Assembly: GCF_000412995.1 (NCBI RefSeq)
Contig: NZ_KE332512.1
Location: forward strand, 937,847-1,001,846
Origin: Treponema vincentii F0403
GTDB lineage: Bacteria > Spirochaetota > Spirochaetia > Treponematales > Treponemataceae
Reading direction: 5' to 3'
Length of the DNA: 64,000 nucleotides
Part shown: positions 16,130-25,046 of the stretch, piece after piece
Numbering within the stretch: the stretch's first letter is position 1
How the letters are laid out: every line of letters starts with the position of its first letter
Program-made: the position numbers and the translations under genes
Notes under the pieces: model-generated
What the model saw: the letters and a program-made list of their open reading frames with translations, nothing else
Databases searched by the model: none
What the model was told of the DNA's origin: nothing

Positions 16130-17101
16130 TTATTCGTGCTTGATTAATTTTTTATATTCGCTCGGCCGCAGGTTATAGGTCTGCTTAAAGGCTTCCGAAA
16201 ATTTTGCATGACTTGAGTAGCCGATTTCCAAAGCAATTTCCGTAATGTTTGCGGAGGAGTTTTTAAGAAGATCGATTGCTTTTTGAAGCCGCGCTTTTTT
16301 GACCGTTTCGTGAATGGTTGTTCCATAAACCGATTTATAGCAGGTTTTCATTGTTGTCGTTTTAATATGAAAGATGGCGGAAAGCTGCGCATAACTGTAG
16401 TTTTTATTTGAGTTTTTTATGACAAACTGGTGGAGGCGTTTGATAATTTCCCGATTGTTTTTTTGCGCGTATTCACGATCGGTAAAATCGATGCCGCTTT
16501 TTAATATGCTTAAATACAAAAACAATTCCTGTATTTTTACTTTTAAATACGGAACGGCAATTTCTTCCGGCACGTGATACATTTCGTGAAATATATGGTC
16601 AAGTTCGGGGGTTGCTCGTTTCAGAAAGAGGGTTCCGTTCTTACACAGGTGTTCTAAAATGATTCCGTAATCGATACAAAAATATTGCTGCAAGGTGCGG
16701 GCTTCTTCTCCTAATTCCGCCGGAATAATGTAAATGCTGATACCGTGATAGTGCCGTATCGGAAACCGAGAATGCTGCGAACAATTTTCTAAAGGATTGA
16801 TTGCAAAGTCACCGGCATTCATGCTGACTTGTGTTCCGTCTTTTAATATCGATTCAAATGCGCCTTCTCTGCAATGGTTCAGTTCGTATTGCTTGATATT
16901 GTTATTGAGCAGATCCGCAGCGGAAGGTGGACATAATGTATCGGTATGGATGTCGTTAAACATAACATTCACACCGGGGAAAATACGATACGATGTAACG
17001 TAGCACATTCCATTCCGTGTTTTGACGGTATGCACTGCTCCATGCTGTAATTTTTTTACGGTTTTTATATCTCTGCCGTAGAGGTGGTTTAGGTAGTCCA
17101 T
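16130..17101 (-). CDS. AraC-family transcriptional regulator
   Basis: The 323-residue protein has a variable N-terminal sensor domain and a C-terminal double helix-turn-helix of the AraC type (second helix pair ITEIALEIGYSSHAKFSEAFKQ, then YNLRPSEYKK). It starts four bases after the NicO-type permease gene, and the ECF importer follows 91 bases downstream. It therefore probably controls one or both. The N-terminal domain has several cysteines and histidines, which could sense a metal complex, but no ligand can be assigned. Confidence 0.9.
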   Translation of the reverse strand: MDYLNHLYGRDIKTVKKLQHGAVHTVKTRNGMCYVTSYRIFPGVNVMFNDIHTDTLCPPSAADLLNNNIKQYELNHCREGAFESILKDGTQVSMNAGDFAINPLENCSQHSRFPIRHYHGISIYIIPAELGEEARTLQQYFCIDYGIILEHLCKNGTLFLKRATPELDHIFHEMYHVPEEIAVPYLKVKIQELFLYLSILKSGIDFTDREYAQKNNREIIKRLHQFVIKNSNKNYSYAQLSAIFHIKTTTMKTCYKSVYGTTIHETVKKARLQKAIDLLKNSSANITEIALEIGYSSHAKFSEAFKQTYNLRPSEYKKLIKHE

Positions 17102-17105
17102 TGAG

Positions 17106-18149
17106 TTACCCTATCACGCTTTTGATGAAAGGCAGTACCGCCGTAAGCGAAAAGATAAAGATAGCGCCGTAAGCGATTAGCGCGAGTACCGATGCAGCAA
17201 TTTCGGCATATTTTTGGGTTTTGCCTATCCGTGTAAACAACCGCTGCCGTCCCGTCCACGCAAGGTATGCCGCAGCGGTGATGGGAATTGCCATTCCTGC
17301 CGACATACCGATAACCGCGATGATGCCGATACCCGCCGCATCCAACGTAGAAACCAATACCAATACAAGCAGCGCTGCAGGGCAGGGATACATGCCGCTG
17401 AGTAAGAACGTACCCCACTGTATGTTGCCGGCGCTGTGATGCTGAGGTCGGTAGTTTTTATACCGTGCGGAACCGTAGCCGGCACTATTGTATGCAAGCT
17501 TCCCGTTTTGCGTAGGTGCCGGTGAGCGGCGGCTGAAACGGAAATGCGGAAAACGGTTGGGGAATAAGCCGGACAGCAGATGCAGGATAGAAGCTCCCGA
17601 AAGCAGCAGCAGCAGGATGAACGAAAAACCTTCAAGGTAAATGGTTGCGGAGTCCGTATGCGCGGACAAAGCGCCGCTCACATTACGGAAAAGCAGCAGT
17701 AATAGGATGCTTGTTATGCCGTGCAGCCCCGCTAAGGTGAGGCTGGTTACGGCAGGTTCCCACGCGGGGGCTTGGCGTGCCAGATAAAATGAGAATACAA
17801 GCGCTTTCCGATGCCCCGGCCCCAGTGCGTGCATAATTCCATAAAAAAAGGAAAGCCCGATAATTGTCCAAAAGGCTTGTGCCGAATGCGCCTGTGTCCA
17901 TTCATAGATGGCATCACCGAGTTTTGTATGGAGCTGTGCTTGCCGGTTCACAAGAAAATCAGCGGTTTTTTCCGTGCGGACGGGGGCAGGCGTATCTTTT
18001 TTGCCGGTAAAAGGATTCGCCCAAAGAGTGCTGCTCATCATACAGAGCACAGCCAAGATAATTCCGTGCCGTATCGTTTCTGTCCCGACGTGATACCCTT
18101 TCAAGCAGCTCAAAACATTTTTGTACCGGTTTTTCAGCACTATCAGCAT
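17106..18149 (-). CDS. NicO/RcnA-type nickel-cobalt transporter-like permease
   Basis: Integral membrane protein with the metal-binding signature HALGPGHRKAL of the NicO family and further helices, including GLHGITSILL. The 347 residues include an amino-terminal hydrophobic segment and a long hydrophilic loop. The ATG at 18149 lies right against AAGGA, so the in-frame GTG at 18140 is a plausible alternative start. Members move nickel, cobalt or possibly zinc. The direction of transport cannot be told here. The DUF1007 partner upstream is a common companion. Confidence 0.82.
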   Translation of the reverse strand: MLIVLKNRYKNVLSCLKGYHVGTETIRHGIILAVLCMMSSTLWANPFTGKKDTPAPVRTEKTADFLVNRQAQLHTKLGDAIYEWTQAHSAQAFWTIIGLSFFYGIMHALGPGHRKALVFSFYLARQAPAWEPAVTSLTLAGLHGITSILLLLLFRNVSGALSAHTDSATIYLEGFSFILLLLLSGASILHLLSGLFPNRFPHFRFSRRSPAPTQNGKLAYNSAGYGSARYKNYRPQHHSAGNIQWGTFLLSGMYPCPAALLVLVLVSTLDAAGIGIIAVIGMSAGMAIPITAAAYLAWTGRQRLFTRIGKTQKYAEIAASVLALIAYGAIFIFSLTAVLPFIKSVIG

Positions 18150-18152
18150 TCC

Positions 18153-18809
18153 TTAGTAGGTAATATGAATTTCTCTGGGGTAAAATGTCTGCAGTCCCGG
18201 TTTCCACGTATCATACATCGTTGTCATATCGGCTGTGTCGAAGGGATCGTAATACACGGGGTATTTTCTATTTTCGGCTATCGTATACGTTGGAGGCGTT
18301 TTACCGGAAGCTCCGGTAAAGATTACCGGTGTCTTTTCGTCATACCGGAAATCGCAGAAAAAGGTATAATCATATACGGCAAAGTAAAAATCGCCGCTGT
18401 ATTGTGATAAATTGATGTAAAACCGGTACGAAGCGATTCCGTCTTTTTGCCGCACCGAAAAATCGCTCACCTTTTCGGGGCTATGCCGTTCGTTCCCTTG
18501 CCGGATAAAGGTGAAATACGCATAGTTTTTAGTATTGATAAAGGCATTGTTATACACATCCTGTGTTTCAGCCTTACTGAAAACTCCGTCCCTGTTCAGA
18601 TCGTACCCTTGAATAATATCCGCGCTGAAAAAACGGTCAAATATCCATGTTTCGTACGCACCTTGGATTTTTCCGTTGTTCAAGACAAATTCGGTCTGCG
18701 TGGAGATAAACAGATGCGGATGAGCAATTCCTTGAAGCGGGGCAATAAATAGCAGCGTAATCAATAAAATAGAAACGCATAGCGCCTTTTTATATCCGTA
18801 TCGTATCAT
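18153..18809 (-). CDS. DUF1007 family exported protein
   Basis: A 218-residue exported protein with a signal peptide (residues 1-27). The mature part begins HPHLFIS, which gives an N-terminal HPH motif likely to bind metal. It contains YDLNRDGVFSKAE, an EF-hand-like loop seen in the family. ATG 18809 is chosen because AAGGTG lies upstream and the signal peptide then starts correctly. DUF1007 proteins often precede NicO-type permeases and are thought to hand metal to them. Confidence 0.83.
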   Translation of the reverse strand: MIRYGYKKALCVSILLITLLFIAPLQGIAHPHLFISTQTEFVLNNGKIQGAYETWIFDRFFSADIIQGYDLNRDGVFSKAETQDVYNNAFINTKNYAYFTFIRQGNERHSPEKVSDFSVRQKDGIASYRFYINLSQYSGDFYFAVYDYTFFCDFRYDEKTPVIFTGASGKTPPTYTIAENRKYPVYYDPFDTADMTTMYDTWKPGLQTFYPREIHITY

Positions 18810-18897
18810 TTTTACACCTTGGATTCTGTAACTGCGCGAAAAAGAATAGGACACCTCTAAAAGTTTAACAGTTTTTTTACAGATGCCCAATGAATAT

Positions 18898-18930
18898 AAA
18901 AAAAGAGTCCCTATTCAGGACTCCTTTTAG
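18898..18930 (-). terminator. Terminator of rpmB
   Basis: On the minus strand GGAGTCC-TGAATA-GGGACTC is followed by seven or more T residues, a good intrinsic terminator. It lies just past the rpmB stop. Upstream on the plus strand (18853-18890) is another degenerate CTCTAAAAG hairpin-repeat fragment. Confidence 0.8.
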
Positions 18931-18951
18931 CAAGAATAAAAAACGGGATGT

Positions 18952-19143
18952 TTAGACTTTTTTAACAACATAGTTGCTCTTTAAGCAGCGGGAACACAGC
19001 TTCAAGGTTAAAGTCCTTCCGTCAATTTCCGTTTTTACGTCGATAAGGTTGGGGCGCCATACGCGGCGTTGATGATTCATCGATTTACTAACCGTATTAC
19101 CGCTCATCGGCCCTTTTCCACAAATATCGCATCTGCGTGCCAT
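18952..19143 (-). CDS. rpmB: 50S ribosomal protein L28
   Basis: The 63-residue basic protein begins ARRCDICGKGPMSGN and has CDIC and CSRC pairs, so it is the zinc-ribbon type of L28. The internal MNHQRRVWRPNL motif is characteristic. It is transcribed alone with its own terminator. Confidence 0.97.
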   Translation of the reverse strand: MARRCDICGKGPMSGNTVSKSMNHQRRVWRPNLIDVKTEIDGRTLTLKLCSRCLKSNYVVKKV

Positions 19144-19231
19144 AGTTTACCTTCCTTAGCTTTTTCTATTAGCATTAAAAATAAAACGCAGGATAGTATA
19201 CTGTAAAAAGCGTATTATGTAAAGGGTAATT

Positions 19232-19267
19232 ATAATTCATAATTAAGAATTCTTAATTATGAATTAT
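19232..19267. repeat. Perfect 36-bp palindrome
   Basis: The sequence is perfectly self-complementary with no spacer, centred on GAATTC at 19247-19252. It lies between the end of the DUF3798 transporter operon and the rpmB upstream region. It may serve as a bidirectional terminator for the operon, but it lacks a distinct T tract. Confidence 0.8.
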
Positions 19268-19282
19268 GAATTCCCCTGCCCT

Positions 19283-19684
19283 CTACTCTTCCGAAGAAGA
19301 GTATAATTCAAAGTGTGTAACGGCGTTCCCGCCTGCGGTAAAGGCCGGAATGGAAACCATCACCGCATCTTCAAAAAGCGGGATGCTGATTGTGCCGGTA
19401 ACATCCTCTTGCCCGTTAAAAAAGCTGACCTTTACATGATGGGTTTGTCCCCGCAGCATAATTTTATCGCGGTCTCCCTTAAACATCTCGATCGGCTTTT
19501 CTCCGTTAAACGAAATGGTACAGCCGTCAATTGCCTTGTACGTGCCGTTCGGATCGCTGTTGTTATCAATCAGCACGGTATGGGAGCGTCCGAACAAAAA
19601 CATAAGCGCCATAATGAGCAAGTAAAACACAACCAAGCCGATTTTAACCAGCCGCTGACCTTTTTTTGAACGTACCCGAATCAT
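19283..19684 (-). CDS. Membrane-anchored hypothetical protein of the DUF3798 transporter operon
   Basis: A 133-residue protein with one N-terminal helix (about residues 13-32) and an extracytoplasmic beta-rich domain. I recognise no function. Treponemes appear to carry similar small proteins at this place (a DUF6672-like layout). Its start overlaps the permease stop by one base, so it is translationally coupled and probably an accessory subunit. Confidence 0.7.
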   Translation of the reverse strand: MIRVRSKKGQRLVKIGLVVFYLLIMALMFLFGRSHTVLIDNNSDPNGTYKAIDGCTISFNGEKPIEMFKGDRDKIMLRGQTHHVKVSFFNGQEDVTGTISIPLFEDAVMVSIPAFTAGGNAVTHFELYSSSEE

Positions 19685-20811
19685 TATGCCCTCCCGCTTT
19701 CGGCTCGTAGCGCAGCCCGCTGTTTTTCCGCATTTTTTTGATTACGTGCTGCGTGCATTACCAGCGATAAGGCAATCGCCGCGTAACCGGAAAACTGTCT
19801 GAAATATTCGCCGATCATTGCGGAATCAAAGAGATGCTGCCCAGCCATCGGCGTAACGATGTAGAGGAAGTGCAGCAAGATAATACCGATAAAAACATTT
19901 CTAATGCTCGCCTTATTCACCGAAGCGCCACCGACGAGGATTGCAGCTGCCGCAAAGAAGCCGGTTTGATCATGCGCATTATAGGTGCTCATATTTCCCA
20001 TATTCTGCAAGAAGATAATTTGCCCGATACAGGCAAGCACCGTCGAAATGACAATCGAAATAATCCGTGTCCGCTCAACCGCAATACCGGAGGCAAGCGA
20101 AACGGCCTGATTCTGCCCGATTGCCCGCATATCCTGCCCAAGCTTTGTCTTTCTAAACCACACGATAAAAAAGCACAGCGCAATGATAATAAGATACGAA
20201 AGGAGCGGAATTTTAAACCCGGCAATTGTAAGCGGGATCGCCGTATCGAGCATTTGCCGCACAGGCGCCAGTTCAAGCGTATTGCGCACACCGTATCCGC
20301 GGGACAGCATAATAGCCTTATTGTGCATCGGAATAACCGAACCGAGCAGATACAGCACAAAGAACTGATAAATCCCGTTAAAGAAGAACCCGAGGATGTA
20401 GCTGGTAACCATTTCCCGTCCGCGGGCACGGTTCAGCACCGAACCTGCGACAATCCCAAGCAGAATGGAAAGCGGCATACCGATACCGGCAGCGAATACA
20501 AGCCCATAGATACCGCCGATACTCCAGTCCATCGCAAAAATCAGACCGATCTGCCCCGCCATTGCACCGAGCACCATCCCGAAGTTAATACCCATTCCGG
20601 CCATAATCGGCAAGATTAAAGCGAACACCAAGAAAGAGTTTCTGCCGATGCGCGTTAAAATTTCGGCGATAATATGGTTTGCCGACAAGCCCGACACGGG
20701 AATAGCCAAAAATGAAATAACCAAAAATATAATGGATACCAAATTATCAAGAATAAAATCGCTTACGGAAAATTTTTCCCACTTCTTTTTAAGCATATTA
20801 GACGATATCAT
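19684..20811 (-). CDS. ABC transporter permease (second membrane subunit)
   Basis: A 375-residue inner-membrane permease of the RbsC/BmpA-transporter type with about nine helices. It has the conserved coupling region (LGQDMRAIGQNQAVSLASGI) and the family glycine motif AAAILVGGASVNKASIRNVF. A similar motif in the neighbouring permease shows that the two subunits are paralogues forming a heterodimer. It starts three bases after that gene. Confidence 0.88.
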   Translation of the reverse strand: MISSNMLKKKWEKFSVSDFILDNLVSIIFLVISFLAIPVSGLSANHIIAEILTRIGRNSFLVFALILPIMAGMGINFGMVLGAMAGQIGLIFAMDWSIGGIYGLVFAAGIGMPLSILLGIVAGSVLNRARGREMVTSYILGFFFNGIYQFFVLYLLGSVIPMHNKAIMLSRGYGVRNTLELAPVRQMLDTAIPLTIAGFKIPLLSYLIIIALCFFIVWFRKTKLGQDMRAIGQNQAVSLASGIAVERTRIISIVISTVLACIGQIIFLQNMGNMSTYNAHDQTGFFAAAAILVGGASVNKASIRNVFIGIILLHFLYIVTPMAGQHLFDSAMIGEYFRQFSGYAAIALSLVMHAARNQKNAEKQRAALRAESGRA

Positions 20812-20814
20812 AAT

Positions 20815-21855
20815 CTACCTCGCCGCCTTCGTCTTCCGCGTTAGTGCATACAAGATCATACCGTTTGACAGAACAATACGGATAACCTCCGACATATCGG
20901 TTTGCAATACGCTGTTAATAACGGAAGGGGTCATTGTCAAAATGCCCTGAAACAAAAATGTCCCCAGCATTACATTTAAAATCGACGCTTTATTGACCGA
21001 TGCACCGCCGATAAGAATAGCCGCTACGGCCGGAAACGCCATAAAAAGCGGGGCTTGATACAGCTGAATAAATCCGAAACTTTGCTGATACAGCAAAATG
21101 CCGAGGCCGCCGATGACGGTGGACAGCACCGTACTGATAATCCGCGCGCGGTCTATATTCACGCCGCTCGCCCGTGCAAATTCGGGATTTGAACCGACGG
21201 CGGTCAACGCAGTTCCCGTCCGTGTCTTCATAAATACCTTCATAATAAAGAAGCAGATAAAGACAAAGAGAATAAGTCCCGTCGGGAATACGAACGAACC
21301 TATTTGAAATGCCCATAAATTGTTAAGGATTTTCAGCCAGTATCCTTCAAGGGTGATTGTCGTACGCAAGCCTTTTCCCGCATAGCCCCACACCATTGTC
21401 GGATTGCTGTACGGTAATAAAAGCCATAAAATCGACATGAACATAACCGACGCAAACCCGACATACAAAGCGATGGTCATCTCTTCGCCTTTAATCAGAT
21501 TTAAAAGCTTACCGTAGGCATATCCGATTACCGCACAAATGAGCACCGTAAACAAGACGGCTGAAAAAAAGCCTCCCCATCCGGTTAAGCTCAGTTCCAT
21601 TGCGATTGTTGCACCGAGCAACCCGCCGATAACACCGACAGACAAGCCGAAGTTAAGACCGCATCCTGCTTGTATCATCGGCACCATCGCAAGCACCAAG
21701 AGGGCATTCATACCGAAGCGGTTTATCGTATCCGAAAGGGAAGCACCGATACTGACGTTCACAAAAGGGGCGGCAATAAACAACGACAATAAAAACAAGA
21801 AAATAATAATACGCGGCCATCCGAATGCCGCAATCTGTTTTTTTAACTGTTCCAT
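20815..21855 (-). CDS. ABC transporter permease (first membrane subunit)
   Basis: A 346-residue RbsC-like permease. It has GTALTAVGSNPEFARASGVN as the ATPase-contact loop and VAAILIGGASVNKASILNVM as the conserved helix. It is immediately adjacent to the ATPase gene upstream and the paralogous permease downstream. Confidence 0.88.
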   Translation of the reverse strand: MEQLKKQIAAFGWPRIIIFLFLLSLFIAAPFVNVSIGASLSDTINRFGMNALLVLAMVPMIQAGCGLNFGLSVGVIGGLLGATIAMELSLTGWGGFFSAVLFTVLICAVIGYAYGKLLNLIKGEEMTIALYVGFASVMFMSILWLLLPYSNPTMVWGYAGKGLRTTITLEGYWLKILNNLWAFQIGSFVFPTGLILFVFICFFIMKVFMKTRTGTALTAVGSNPEFARASGVNIDRARIISTVLSTVIGGLGILLYQQSFGFIQLYQAPLFMAFPAVAAILIGGASVNKASILNVMLGTFLFQGILTMTPSVINSVLQTDMSEVIRIVLSNGMILYALTRKTKAAR

Positions 21856-23436
21856 TTATTTTACTCCTGCCATATAAAGCGCAAATTCAGCCGGATCTTC
21901 GGACGGCTGCAGTACGTGAGCAACCTTGCCTTGGAATACGACGGCAATACGATCGCACGCAGACCGCAGCTCTTCAAGCTCACTCGAAATCATCACAACA
22001 GTAACGCCCTTTTCTCTATTCAATGTACGGATTGCTTCCAGCACAAGGGCTTTTGCGCCTACGTCAATTCCCCGCGTCGGCTCCGCAACAAAGAGCAAAT
22101 CGGGTTCCAGACAAAACGCTTTTGCCAGACAGAGCTTTTGCTGATTGCCGCCGGAAAGTTCCCGTGCTTTTTGCTGGGAACCGGTGCATTTAATTTGCAG
22201 CATTTTGATATAATCGTCGGCAAGCGCTTTCATCGCCTTTTCGTCACGGACGGTGATTAACCCGCCGAGATATTTTTTTAAGTATTTATGCTTTGCCTGC
22301 ATAGCCGTAAACGCGATATTCCAGTCAAGGCTTTCATCCAGTAAAAGGCCGACGCCGCGCCGGTCTTCGGAGACAAACGCAATTCCTTCCGAAAGAACTT
22401 TTGCGGTTTTGGTAATATCGAGCGGCTTACCTTTAAAGATAACCTCGCCGCCTGCACGGAAAAGCCCCATAATACCGTTGGGAATACCGATTTTTCCTTG
22501 CCCCGCCAAACCGCCGATACCGAATATCTCTCCTTTTTTAACGGAGAAACTTGCATCGTTAACCAGCTCTCCCGGCATATCTACCCATAGATGTTTTACC
22601 TCAAGGATGGTTTCGTCAAATTGCCGCACCGTCTTTTCGGCGGTTTGACCTTCCACCTTTCTCCCGACCATTGCAGCCGCAATCGCCGGAATATCCGTCT
22701 TTGCCGTTTCCGTATCTAAAATCGAAACACCGTCGCGCAGTACGACAACCCTGTCGCAAATTTCCATCACCTCATGCAGACGGTGGGAAATAAAGATAAC
22801 CGCAATTCCCTTTGCCGCCAGCGCTTTGATAGATTTTAGCAGCACCTCCGCTTCGGATTCGGTAAGAACGGCGGTCGGTTCATCCAGTACCAAAAGCCGT
22901 ACGTTATCGCGGTCTATTTCGCGGGCAATTTCGGTAAACTGCTTATGCCCGACAGGCATTTCGGAAATATGCGTTTTCGAGCTGATCGAAACACCGAGTT
23001 GATTGAGTGTGTTCTGCGCCCGCTCATGCATCGCTTTCCGATTCAATGTTGTAAGCCGCCGCCCAAAGAGATCCGAAATAATACTCTCCTGTTCAAGTTC
23101 GCGGTTCAGCATAATATTCTCACCGGAAGAAAAACCCGGAATTAACGAAAACTCTTGATGCACCATTCCGACACCTGCTTGAAGGGCGTCAAATGGAGTC
23201 TTAAAAACAACTTCTTTTCCCAGTATTTTTACGGTACCGCCGTATCCGCCTGTCTCGGCGATAACCGGCATACCGAACAGAATGCTCATCAATGTCGTTT
23301 TCCCGGCGCCGTTTTCTCCTACCAAACCGATCACTTCTCCCGCATGGACATCAAAACTCACGCCTTGTAAAACGGGAGTCCCGGAAAAGTCCTTCGTAAT
23401 ATGATCAAGTGATAAGATGACTTCATCATTATTCAT
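21856..23436 (-). CDS. ABC transporter double ATPase (RbsA/YufO-like)
   Basis: A 526-residue cytoplasmic protein with two ABC domains. Domain 1 has Walker A GENGAGKTTL and Walker B LLVLDEPTAVLT, but its signature is degenerate (MPVGHKQFTEIA). Domain 2 has a degenerate Walker A (GLAGQGKIG), the signature LSGGNQQKLCLAKAF and LLFVAEPTRGIDVGA with the Walker B aspartate lost. Complementary degeneracy of this kind is usual in sugar and nucleoside importers of this class. It powers the two permeases that follow. Confidence 0.9.
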   Translation of the reverse strand: MNNDEVILSLDHITKDFSGTPVLQGVSFDVHAGEVIGLVGENGAGKTTLMSILFGMPVIAETGGYGGTVKILGKEVVFKTPFDALQAGVGMVHQEFSLIPGFSSGENIMLNRELEQESIISDLFGRRLTTLNRKAMHERAQNTLNQLGVSISSKTHISEMPVGHKQFTEIAREIDRDNVRLLVLDEPTAVLTESEAEVLLKSIKALAAKGIAVIFISHRLHEVMEICDRVVVLRDGVSILDTETAKTDIPAIAAAMVGRKVEGQTAEKTVRQFDETILEVKHLWVDMPGELVNDASFSVKKGEIFGIGGLAGQGKIGIPNGIMGLFRAGGEVIFKGKPLDITKTAKVLSEGIAFVSEDRRGVGLLLDESLDWNIAFTAMQAKHKYLKKYLGGLITVRDEKAMKALADDYIKMLQIKCTGSQQKARELSGGNQQKLCLAKAFCLEPDLLFVAEPTRGIDVGAKALVLEAIRTLNREKGVTVVMISSELEELRSACDRIAVVFQGKVAHVLQPSEDPAEFALYMAGVK

Positions 23437-23567
23437 AAATTTCTATAATCCTTATGGGCATCGCTCAAGATATCGTTTTTTTAAAGATGCCTTCTATAAT
23501 AATATATCAATGTCTTAGGGTTACCCCTCGTACGTAAAAGCAACATAAAACCTCTTTACCATCCGTT

Positions 23568-23610
23568 AAAAAAAAACGGGTACACTTCAAAACTTTCCAT
23601 GTACCCGTTC
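23568..23610 (-). terminator. Internal terminator between the binding-protein and ATPase genes
   Basis: Minus strand GAACGGGTAC...GTACCCGTTTTTTTTT is a 10-bp stem with a long T run. It would reduce transcription from the lipoprotein gene into the ATPase and permeases. Confidence 0.85.
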
Positions 23611-23635
23611 TTCTGAGGAGGCTTTTTTTAAATAG

Positions 23636-23785
23636 TCCGTATAATGCAACAGTTGAACAAAGTTTGAACTTTGGAAACTGCTGCATTCGTGCGCGAAAAG
23701 CGCACATATAATCAGCGATGTTTGCCGAACGGCAAACTCGGCGTTAAATTAAGGCACACCATCAATGTGCCTTAATTTAACAGTC
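23636..23785. repeat. Cluster of four hairpins flanked by direct repeats
   Basis: On the minus strand, after the lipoprotein stop, come GTTAAATTAAGGCACA / TGTGCCTTAATTTAAC (16-bp perfect stem), GTTTGCC-GTTC-GGCAAAC, GTGCGC-TTTT-CGCGCAC, and a nested stem TGCAGCAGT...ACTGTTGCA containing AAAGTT/AACTTT. The cluster is bracketed by direct repeats of ATACGGACT(G/A)TT. No gene is present. Between it and the ATPase start are the terminator above and a fragment of the hairpin family at about 23456-23495. Confidence 0.75.
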
Positions 23786-23789
23786 CGTA

Positions 23790-25046
23790 TTATTTATTAA
23801 ATTTCATATTTAAGTATTGACGCGGTACCTCTTGCTCGGTTGTCGGCAAAAAGCCTTTCCCAAGAATATAAGTATCCATAAATACCAACGCCTGATTTTT
23901 TGCACGCACGCCGGTATTCGCATCCGTATAGTATGCGCTCTTCCATCGTGCATTAGGAGTAAACACTCCCAGCGCCTTTGACAAATCTGCAAGGCTTCCC
24001 TTCTCCGCTTCTCCGTCGATAATGCGGCGGGCATATTCGCCTAAACCTGCACTGACGGTAAAGCCGTAAGAGTATGCCCACGTACCGAACCGGCCTGCGC
24101 CGCCCTTGTCGATAACGGACTGCTCAACCTTCTTTAAGATAGCGGCAAAATCGCCCGCTTGTTCGGTAAGATCGATACCGAGCGCTCCCGGATATCCCAT
24201 TAACGGAGACGGAAGATCGGCTTCTACAAAGATACCGCCGTACTGTAACAACTGCTTTAAGAGCGGCTCCGTATGGGCATCGTTCGTACAGAAGAATGCG
24301 GTTTCTTTGCCGTATTTTTCTACCCACTGCGGAACTTTTTCAAGGATAAACTGCTGCGCACCGGCAACACCGACATCACTGGTGGGGTCGGGAGCGGTTT
24401 CAAACACAAATTTTATCCCAAGGTCATTACAAGAAGCTTCCATAATCTGACGGCGGAGACCGAGTGTTTCATACGACATGTGCCGCGGGAAAGAAATATG
24501 GACAAATGTCTTTGCGCCGAGCTCTTTAGCAGCCCAAATAATAGTATATCCGCGGGATACGAAGTCATTGCTTATTGCCATATCGGCGGATGCTTGAATG
24601 ACAAGCGGGTCTTCATGCGGTTCACCGGCAAACAGCAATATGTCGGGGCGTTTTTCCCGCACACGCTTAAACGCTTCTGCCGTTCCGGGAATACCCTGAT
24701 TGACGATAATAGCTTTCATCAGCGGGTCATCCGCGAGTGCGGCTATTTGTGTAATAGTCGTTTCCTGCTGCGACATAAAGTCGTCAGGATACGTGATATG
24801 CTGGATCATCCCACCCGTCTTGGCGGAACCGTACATTTCTATCAGTTTTTCCGCCCCGCGGAGATCATCCTCCGATTGAGACACGGTTCCCGTTGCAATA
24901 CCGATATGGTACGAAGCAGTCTTGCCGTTAGACGCCGAGTCTGTTTTCCCCGGTTGTGTTTCCGCTTTTTTGCTGCACCCTAATACGGACGCACTCAAAA
25001 GTACAGCGGCCAGTAAAACGAATACGGCATGCATTCTTTTTTTCAT
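23790..25046 (-). CDS. DUF3798 lipoprotein, ABC transporter substrate-binding protein
   Basis: This 418-residue lipoprotein (lipobox VLGCSKK) has a periplasmic-binding fold of the DUF3798 family. Visible blocks are YHIGIATGTVSQSEDDLRGA at the N terminus, then KAIIVNQGIPGTAEAF and FVHISFPRHMSYETLGLRRQ. It is the ligand-binding part of the four-gene importer downstream. The ligand is unknown, although the ATPase and permeases resemble nucleoside/Bmp systems. ATG 25046 is chosen over TTG 25052 because AAGGGG lies at ideal spacing. Confidence 0.88.
   Translation of the reverse strand: MKKRMHAVFVLLAAVLLSASVLGCSKKAETQPGKTDSASNGKTASYHIGIATGTVSQSEDDLRGAEKLIEMYGSAKTGGMIQHITYPDDFMSQQETTITQIAALADDPLMKAIIVNQGIPGTAEAFKRVREKRPDILLFAGEPHEDPLVIQASADMAISNDFVSRGYTIIWAAKELGAKTFVHISFPRHMSYETLGLRRQIMEASCNDLGIKFVFETAPDPTSDVGVAGAQQFILEKVPQWVEKYGKETAFFCTNDAHTEPLLKQLLQYGGIFVEADLPSPLMGYPGALGIDLTEQAGDFAAILKKVEQSVIDKGGAGRFGTWAYSYGFTVSAGLGEYARRIIDGEAEKGSLADLSKALGVFTPNARWKSAYYTDANTGVRAKNQALVFMDTYILGKGFLPTTEQEVPRQYLNMKFNK

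Noticed and set aside
23036-23436. Degenerate motifs in the double ATPase as a sign of decay
   Set aside because: A weak signature in domain 1 and loss of the Walker B Asp in domain 2 are the usual pattern in RbsA/YufO-type importers.
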